Source: Jacaranda mimosifolia | Lineage: Eukaryota > Streptophyta > Magnoliopsida > Lamiales > Bignoniaceae | Length of the DNA: 64,000 nucleotides | Direction of reading: 5' to 3' | Assembly (NCBI GenBank): GCA_018894105.1 | Contig: CM032125.1 | Span: 2,108,001-2,172,000 of the forward strand | Shown here: positions 57,901 through 64,000 of the stretch, piece after piece | Layout of the letters: each line of letters begins with the position of its first letter | Numbering within the stretch: the first letter of the stretch is position 1 | Position numbers and translations under genes: made by a program | Notes under the pieces: model-generated | Told to the model about the DNA's origin: nothing | Database searches by the model: none | The model's input: only the letters and a program-made list of their open reading frames with translations

Positions 57901-58911
57901 ATAATAATAAAGATTATATTATAATAATTTTGATTATATTCATAATATGTAGTGTTAATAATATTACATGATACTAATAAATATTAAATTAATTTTATTA
58001 TTATTAATAATATAATTCATCATAAGAATAATAAGATTAATATTTTCAATGATAATAATAGTATTATTATGATAATATAATTATCTAATATTATTCGGAT
58101 TATTATTAATGATATTGTTAATAATATATTAATAATAATATTACTAATAAAAATCCAAGTAAGCAAAGACTTTTTCCAACAAGACAAAAAATTATCATGT
58201 TAGCTGGAAATTTGCCACCTAAGCAAAAATTCCAAAATTCAACAAATTTTGGCATGCCACATCAGCATTTTCGGCCATTTTATGAGATTCCGGCGACTTT
58301 CGGACTAAATGTGCAATTTTTTTAACTTATAGGACTAAATTTAAAATTGCATAACATATAGGACAAAATTGAAAGTCGAAAAATTTTATAAGATGAAAAA
58401 ATATTTTTCCTGTTTGCTAGGGGTAGCTGCCATGGCCAACCACCGTGGGGTGGAGATGGGGTAGTTGGGGATGGGGGTTTTGGAGGGTGCGGAGTCCCCA
58501 CCCCACGGTGGTCGGCCATGGAAGCTACCCCCAGCAAATAGGAAAAATATTTTTTTCATTCTATAAAATTTTTTGACTTTCAATTTGTCCAATATGTTAG
58601 GCAATTTTAAATTTAGTCCTATAAGTTAAAAAAAAAATTTGCACAGTTAGTCTGAAAGTTGTCGAAATCTCATAAAATGGTCGAAAATACTCATGTGGCA
58701 TGCCGAAATTTGTTGAATTTTAGAATTTTTGCTTAGGTGGCAAATTTTCAGCTAACATGACAATGTTTTTGTCTTGTTGGAAAAATTTATTATTATTAAT
58801 ATATTATTAACAATTAATATTATTAATAATAATCCTAATAATATTAGATAATTATATTATCATAATAATACTACTATTATCATTGATAATATTAATCTTA
58901 TTATTCTTATG

Positions 58912-58954
<43 letters not shown>

Positions 58955-59035
58955 TAATTTAATATTTATTAGTATCATGTATTATTATTAATACTACATA
59001 TTATGAATATAATTAAAATTATTAATATATTACTA
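57901..59035. repeat. MULE1 inner palindrome with GC-rich core
   Basis: 57901-58453 is inverted in 58498-59035: TTTTTCCAACAAGACAAAAA, TTTGCCACCTAAGCAAAAAT and ATAGGACTAAATTTAAAATT recur on the opposite strand. The centre is GC-rich (CCATGGCCAACCACCGTGG ... CCACGGTGGTCGGCCATGG) with a 44-bp spacer (58454-58497). A (TAA)n tract at about 58914-58952 has expanded in the right arm only. Confidence 0.85.
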
Positions 59036-59157
59036 ATCATACAATTAATATTATTAATTATAATAGTATCAAAAATTATATTAATAAATCAATAATATAT
59101 TATTAAATATTAATAATAATGTATGAGCATGTGACTAATATTAGTATCAATTATTTT

Positions 59158-59258
59158 TTTTTATTTATACACACGCACACATATCAGGAGCTCGTTAGGA
59201 TTCGAACTCCTGACCTCCCACATTATGTGGGAGACTTATGCCACTGGGCCACAAGCCA
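59158..59258 (-). mobile_element. tRNA-derived SINE
   Basis: Sense strand begins near TGGCTTGTGGCCCAGTGG with an A box (TGGCCCAGTGG, complement of 59241-59251). A B box (GGAGTTCGAATCC, complement of 59198-59210) follows 30 nt later. The sense 3' end is TATAAATAAAAAAAA. A and B boxes are the internal RNA polymerase III promoter of tRNA-type SINEs. It lies within the right arm of MULE1, where the left arm has none, so it inserted after MULE1. A partial relative is at 43308-43380. TSD not resolved. Confidence 0.75.
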
Positions 59259-59556
59259 TTTGGCATACTAGTATGGTCATATATTTATAAAAAGAAAAAA
59301 AAAGTAACATAAGGACTAAATTGGAACATAAAACCTTATATAGGGACTAAAGTGGAGCCTAAAACTATAAATTGACAATTTTGCCCTTAAAAATGTCAAA
59401 CTTGGTCAATTTTCCAGCCAAAAACTGCCTGAAAATAGTTTTGGGGACTAAAGTAAATGATATATTAACGTTAGGGACTAAAAGATGATTTTTTGTAGAT
59501 TGGGGACTAAAGTGATTCTAAAGTAAAACATTAGGGACCATTTATGTCATTTACCC

Positions 59557-59715
59557 ATAATATATTTATATAAATCAAATACTATATAATATTTTATAAA
59601 TATTATATACATGCATATATATAAAATCATATACATATACAATTATATATATACATACATATATAACATTATTTATAACATATTTATATATACATATATA
59701 TATATATATAATATA
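59557..59715. repeat. AT-rich tandem repeat, right part
   Basis: Resumes the block interrupted at 38892: TTATATAAATCAAATACTAT, TACATACATATATAACA. Its first nine bases are the right target duplication of MULE1. Confidence 0.65.
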
Positions 59716-60505
59716 ACTCTCACACTCCCCCCAAATACCCCAACCGGCTGCCATGATAGCTTGAAAAGTGGCTAGATCTGGCTCGATCCAGATCTAGCTG
59801 TTCTTTTTTTTTTTTTTTTGTTCCTTTGACTTTCTGACGCCGGCAACTTCACTGGGGTGGAGGTTGGTGGAGTTGGAAGTTGGGATGGTGGTTGGTGGTT
59901 ATATATGGTAATGTTATATATATATATATAACCTGTATATATATAAGTATATTAAAAAATTATTTTTTTTATTAATACACCACGGCCGTTCGAAGACTGC
60001 AGCTGCATGCGTCCGCTAAAAGGATCCGATTAACCGGATATGGTTCACATATATATATATTATATGTTGTATATATATGTATAAATATTATATATATATT
60101 TTTTATAAATATTAAGTATTATTTCATCTAAACCATTCGTTTAAATAAAAAGATCCAACAGTTGATATAATAAGGGCACAATAATCATTTTATAGATAAA
60201 AAATCATAACAGCTCGCACAAAATGGCGCGTGCATTTCACTTATGGTCTCAGGGGATTTTTCGCAGCATTTTCAAAAACATGTCGTTGTTTTTGAGCTTT
60301 TTCTTTTCACAGTTACAAAGGAGTAAACTGCCGTATATGTATTTTAGAGGGGGGGTTAGATTAAATTTTCCCGGCTAAAATCTTAGTGTGTTTTTTGCAA
60401 TGTGTAACAATCATAAATTAAAGATAGTCTTTATTATTTTTATGACACCCTCGTTCCCAAAATTATGGAGTGTTCATGGTTTGTCTAAAAAATTGACACA
60501 ACCAA
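59716..60505. other. Intergenic DNA with TATA-rich and GC-rich patches
   Basis: No gene seen. Notable are a short inverted pair AGATCTGGCTCGATCCAGATCT near 59775 (split: AGATCTGG / CCAGATCT), a poly-T of 15 near 59805-59819, and GGATCCGATTAACCGGAT near 60022. Confidence 0.45.
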
Positions 60506-63205
60506 TGTCACGCCCCAAATTCGGAACATAACATGGCAATGGCCCTAAGCCCAAAGACTCAGAGACACTAAGCTTCATATCCAATAGAGCATGCTAAATT
60601 CCTAAAAATTTTATTAAACAAATTCCAAAATAAATCGTCATAATGAAAGGTAATTCCAAACACTTGTCTTAACAATCAACTTGAGCACCCAAAACCTTAA
60701 AGAAAATTTCCTAATCAATCTAACTAGAAACTTTAAACATCAAATAACCTTTTCTAAAAACACCAATCCCTTGTCACCATTCCCAAAAGTTGCTCATCTT
60801 CCTTGTCTCGAACTAAATTATCTGCAAAATGGTGGATCAATATCTTATGAGCGACACTTCGCCTAGTAAATAAATCTCTTCCTCCTCCTACCGGATTTGA
60901 GCATGTATAAATATCAAATAGAAGAAAAGTAATCATTGAAGACAAAAATATTCATTTTCAGAAATGTAACAATTAGTGTGCCAAAATTCAAGAATCATCT
61001 TATTAGAAAAATTTCAGGACATACTTCTAGAGTAATTCAGAACAAAAGTTACACAACTTATCAAAAACTTTCAATTCATTAATTAACCATGTTCATGAAC
61101 TCTCGGGATTCTAATCGGTTATCTTGGCCAAGATCTTAACTACAATGCCATTAAGTGGCTTCGGAAATCTTAACTACAACGCCATTAAGTGGCTTCGGAA
61201 TTCTTAACTATAATGCCGTTAAGTGGTTTCGGAAATCTTAACTACAAGCCGTTAAGTGGCTTCGGAAATCTTAACTACAACGCCGTTAAGTGGCTTCGGA
61301 ATTCTTAACTACAACGCCGTTAAGAGGCTTCGAAAATCTTAACTACAACGCCGTTAAGAGGCTTCGAAAATCGTAACTACAACGCCGTTAAGTGGCTTCA
61401 GAAATCTTTTGCTACTGTAACCTCGTAGTACAGTTACGGAACTTGTTCCTACCGACAGTTTCTCGATTATTCAGAGCATAAATCCTTTTTATTATTTTTA
61501 TTTCAATAGTGAATACCACATTTCATGCAAGATTCAGAAAATTTTTCTTTTACATTCTCAAATCCTAAAAATAAGTTTTATGCATACAAAAAACTCTTAT
61601 GAACAGTTAAATATTTGCAGACTGAATGATTCTTCAAGAATTAAACCATTAGTTTAAGAATTCAATATGCAAAATTACCTATTTTGATGCAGAAATCATT
61701 TATGCAGAAAAGATATTTTCAATAGAAAGAAAATAGACATTTATTTACTATTTCATGCAGAAAACATTTATGTGAAGAGAATATTTTGAATAGAAAGAAG
61801 AACAAATTTACTTACGCCAAAATCTTAAAACCCAAAGTTTTCCTCCAATTTGATCTACCACTTAAGCGTTCTTCACTAGTTCTACGACAAAAAAATAGGA
61901 TGTTGGTACCTTAGAATGAAATTTCCTACGCATTTTTAAAGAATAAATAGAAAAATAGTATTTTCTTACCTCTGTGTATGGCTTCTTTATTTCCTATTGT
62001 ATGGGTATTTATACTACTAAGCTAGGTATTCTAGATAAATTAACTAGAATTCATATCTTATTGAGATAAGAAGATCACTCTAATCCTAACTTCTTAGATT
62101 TGATCATATATCAATCCCAGATAATGATAACTTGCAACTGCAGAGATAATTCTAAAATCCTAACCTTATCAGGATTAGTTAGTTGCTGAAGCTCCTAAGA
62201 CAATGATTAATATTTATCCAAGACCCTAACTCCTCATGATTTAATTTTTCTAGATTTTGTCTAGCTATTATCATAGGTTAGTAATTAAAGAATATGAAAT
62301 ATTCATTAATTTTCGCATGAAAGTACAGAGGTACAAAAAATAAGGTTCTAGGATTCTACATCACCTATATTTACATGGTTTTTGCTAACCAACATAACTA
62401 GATACCTTATTGGGGTCAAAAACTATCCAAATAGACTTTTAAAATGATGGGAAGACCTCTAGAATTATCCATCTATCCATAAATCTGAAAATTCCATAAA
62501 AATTAATTTTCGTCATCGTTAACTTGATAATCATGGACCTAAACCCGTAATCACTTCATAATAATTTGTTGGCTTATTTTCTACACTACTTATGGGCTTA
62601 ATCATAACTTAAAATAAATAAATAGATTGGGCTTAATACATCTAACAAGATATGGACCAAAGATTAATAGTTCTCTCATTATAAAAATATAATCAGGGCT
62701 TATATCAGATTACTAATTCCCAAAAGAAACTCAACCTTCTAAACATAATTTGTCTACCTCTAAAGTTTGTTCACATATGATTCATATAACCATGGCCCAA
62801 GTCAAATAACCTTGAATGAAAGACTAATTTTTAGCTCCAAAATTGATATCCATAGAGCCGCTAACTATATCATCAATATAAAACTTTATAAATAAAGTTT
62901 TCATAAAATAATTGGTTTGATAAATTCTACATCTTCAATGACAACCAAGCAATCTTTACAAAATTATTAATAATCTAAAGTCTATATCCTCGAGATTGCA
63001 AGTAAAAATCAAGATAAGTGCTTAAAATAGGATCCTTAATAACTCCAAAAAGAATTTAGTTTTTATCCCATATTTATTTTCAATTAAGATCCCTTAAATG
63101 TTGATCGAGTCCCAAATAAATTTGTATGCTCAAATTTCTAGGAAAAGAGCAACCTAAAAACATCAGTGAAAAAGATCAAGATCAACTAATATTATTTCAT
63201 TACAA
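60506..63205 (-). mobile_element. LARD-family LTR, truncated
   Basis: Starts TGTCACGCCCCAAATTCGG and follows the LARD LTR (6631-9231) to about 63205 (ATCAACTAATATTATTTCAT), lacking roughly the last 190 bp at the sense 5' end. It has no TRIM or solo-LTR insertion, confirming that those are later additions at 10391-16430. Its minisatellite has the most units in the window. Confidence 0.82.
61135..61406 (-). repeat. 34-bp minisatellite, eight units
   Basis: Units of CTTAACTACAACGCCGTTAA then GTGGCTTCGGAAAT. Each unit contains the inverted pair CTTAAC / GTTAAG. The same position in other LTR copies has two (7210), three (11580) and about six (17670) units. Confidence 0.9.
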
Positions 63206-63459
63206 CCAAATATACCAAAATTATAATTTTGCGTGGAAGCTGACTAAAATGGTGGTGATCTCAATAATTATGCCTTCCATTGAGATAATCGAGCACTTAT
63301 TATACTCAAGCAGGCCAGTTTTTGTAAAGAATGCTACTTTTTAAAAGTTAAATATTTATGAAAAGTTCCTTCCCTGTAGGACCAATTTCATACTGATCGG
63401 TTCAGTAAAAATATAATATTTACTTAATATAATAATCTAGTTGATTAGCTGTCACAAAT
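63206..63459. other. Short intergenic stretch
   Basis: Nothing recognised; a minor frame at 63126-63344 overlaps the truncated LTR end and is not supported. Confidence 0.4.
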
Positions 63460-63640
63460 GCAATAGCTTAGTGGGCAACTTTTATTTCAAAATATTGCTT
63501 ATAAAATATCATTTCTCCTTGATTTTGGGCCTAGTGTAGATACCAATCGAGCAGTTTCAGACAACTTTATTGTACTGGTATACTTGCTTTTGTTAGTCAC
63601 ATTTGATTCTCTTAATTAAGATGCGTGAACAGAATACCAA
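63460..63640 (+). repeat. Copia fragment, copy 3
   Basis: AGTGGGCAACTTTTATTTCA ... ATTTCTCCTTGATTTTG ... GACAACTTTATTG ... CTTTTGTTAGTCACA follows, with substitutions, the end of the copia fragments at 17495-17620 and 19895-20020. Confidence 0.5.
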
Positions 63641-63699
63641 GAATTTTGTCAGACAGGCAGAGGCTGCAAGGAAATGGACAACCTTTGAATTGTTAAATC

Positions 63700-63850
63700 A
63701 TACAAGGACTGTCGATATAATGTTTATATGTGCCCACCAATGAAGTGTAATCAGGAGATTGAGAGGATTCAAATGTGATGTGTTCCGAAAATGTCTGTAA
63801 GTCGGGTCAAGTTCTACTCCGTGCTAAGTCCCAGTGGTACAATCATTTTT
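63700..63850 (+). repeat. Duplicated segment, copy 2
   Basis: GGACTGTCGATATAATGTTT ... GTGCCCACCAATGAAGTG matches 21474-21550 closely; AGTCCCAGTGGTACAATC matches weakly the end of copy 1. Confidence 0.55.
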
Positions 63851-64000
63851 ATTCAATTTATTGCATTTGTGTTTGGTGAAGAATTAACCAATCAACTCTC
63901 TCTCAAAATTTCTTTTCTGACCTCTCAAAGTGAAATTTTCAACTGCTTCACATTGCTCCATCTTTAATTTTTGACTTCTTTTCCACCAAAATTTGTAATT
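63851..64000 (+). promoter_or_regulatory. Possible leader of a further NLR gene beyond the window
   Basis: GAATTAACCAATCAACTCTC, TCTCAAAATTTC and TTTTC resemble 4990-5035 (GTATTAATCAATCAATTTTC, TCTCTAAATTCC, TTTCTCTTC), the 5' flank of the NLR pseudogene. The pyrimidine-rich tail to 64000 would suit a 5' UTR. No start codon with NLR coding sequence is reached, so this is a weak inference from about 45 aligned bases. Confidence 0.3.

Larger units (their letters stand above)
38893..59556. mobile_element. MULE1: palindromic Mutator-type element, host of the nest
   Basis: The first two bases (GG, 38893-38894) are split from the rest by the CACTA insertion; the left arm is 55406-55867 plus 57901-58453 and the right arm 58498-59556. 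Termini are GGGTAAATG...CATTTACCC. Target duplications are ATAACATAT (38884-38892) and ATAATATAT (59557-59565), 8 of 9 matching. The arms are about 1 kb each, separated by a 44-bp GC-rich spacer. Long terminal inverted repeats and a 9-bp duplication point to the Mutator superfamily. No transposase is encoded, so it is a non-autonomous, foldback-like element. Confidence 0.75.

Noticed and set aside
59158..59258. A functional tRNA gene
   Set aside because: A/B boxes are present but the flanking 3' A-rich tail and lack of a clear acceptor stem fit a SINE better.

Overview
This window looks like nuclear DNA from a eudicot plant. It is AT-rich, holds no intact gene, and is filled with plant-type transposable elements. 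The only trace of a host gene is a broken R1-type (late-blight-resistance-like) NLR whose N-terminus resembles those of Lamiales/Solanales, so an asterid, possibly Lamiales, is the best guess. There are no bacterial operons, rRNA genes or CRISPR arrays.

Left part (1-23,300). It opens with a + strand gypsy-type LTR cut by the window edge (1-2,594), then AT-rich DNA with a pair of 270-bp direct repeats. A CACTA transposon end (4,739-4,978) abuts the 5' flank of the NLR pseudogene (5,084-6,094). The NLR runs into a gypsy gag remnant (6,100-6,630), which resumes at 16,431. The gag is split by a 9.8-kb minus-strand LTR element without coding capacity (6,631-16,430; LARD-like) with a tRNA-iMet primer site, a polypurine tract and a near-perfect 5-bp target duplication. 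Its 5' LTR was hit twice: by a TRIM-like element (10,880-11,465) and by a 2.8-kb solo LTR (12,943-15,765; perfect TSD TATGG). Two copies of a copia pol 3' end (16,936-17,665 and 19,302-20,130) bracket a fragment of the LARD LTR and a stretch holding a miRNA/MITE-like hairpin.

Middle part (23,302-38,462). A 3.35-kb minus-strand solo LTR is followed by a full-length but dead Ty3/gypsy element of the Tat type (27,391-38,462, TSD ATAAC). It carries gag, protease, RT, RNase H, a second RNase H, integrase and an antisense 'gypsy-type transposase' ORF before the 3' LTR. Most in-frame stops and two catalytic Asp losses are C-to-T or G-to-A changes.

Right part (38,463-64,000). This is a nest of DNA transposons inside an AT-rich tandem repeat. 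A long-TIR, Mutator-type palindrome (MULE1; 9-bp TSD with 8/9 match) was invaded 2 bp inside its left end by a 16.5-kb CACTA element (38,895-55,404; TSD TGG), and internally by a second palindromic MULE (MULE2, 55,868-57,891; perfect 9-bp TSD) whose two 980-bp arms each contain about 500 bp of a gypsy LTR. Inside the CACTA element lies a third MULE (about 48,212-54,905). It keeps N- and C-terminal traces of a transposase, but between and beside them are four different tandem arrays all built on an AGTA(C/T)A motif. A tRNA-derived SINE sits in one arm of MULE1. The window ends with another LARD-family LTR (60,506-63,205), a third copia fragment, a segment duplicated from 21.5 kb, and sequence resembling the leader of the NLR.

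The elements do not form a pathway; the layout is a record of successive insertions. The order that can be read is: AT-rich repeat, then MULE1, then MULE2 and CACTA independently; gag element, then LARD, then TRIM and solo LTR. All coordinates and alignments were made by eye, so boundaries marked approximate may move by tens of bases.
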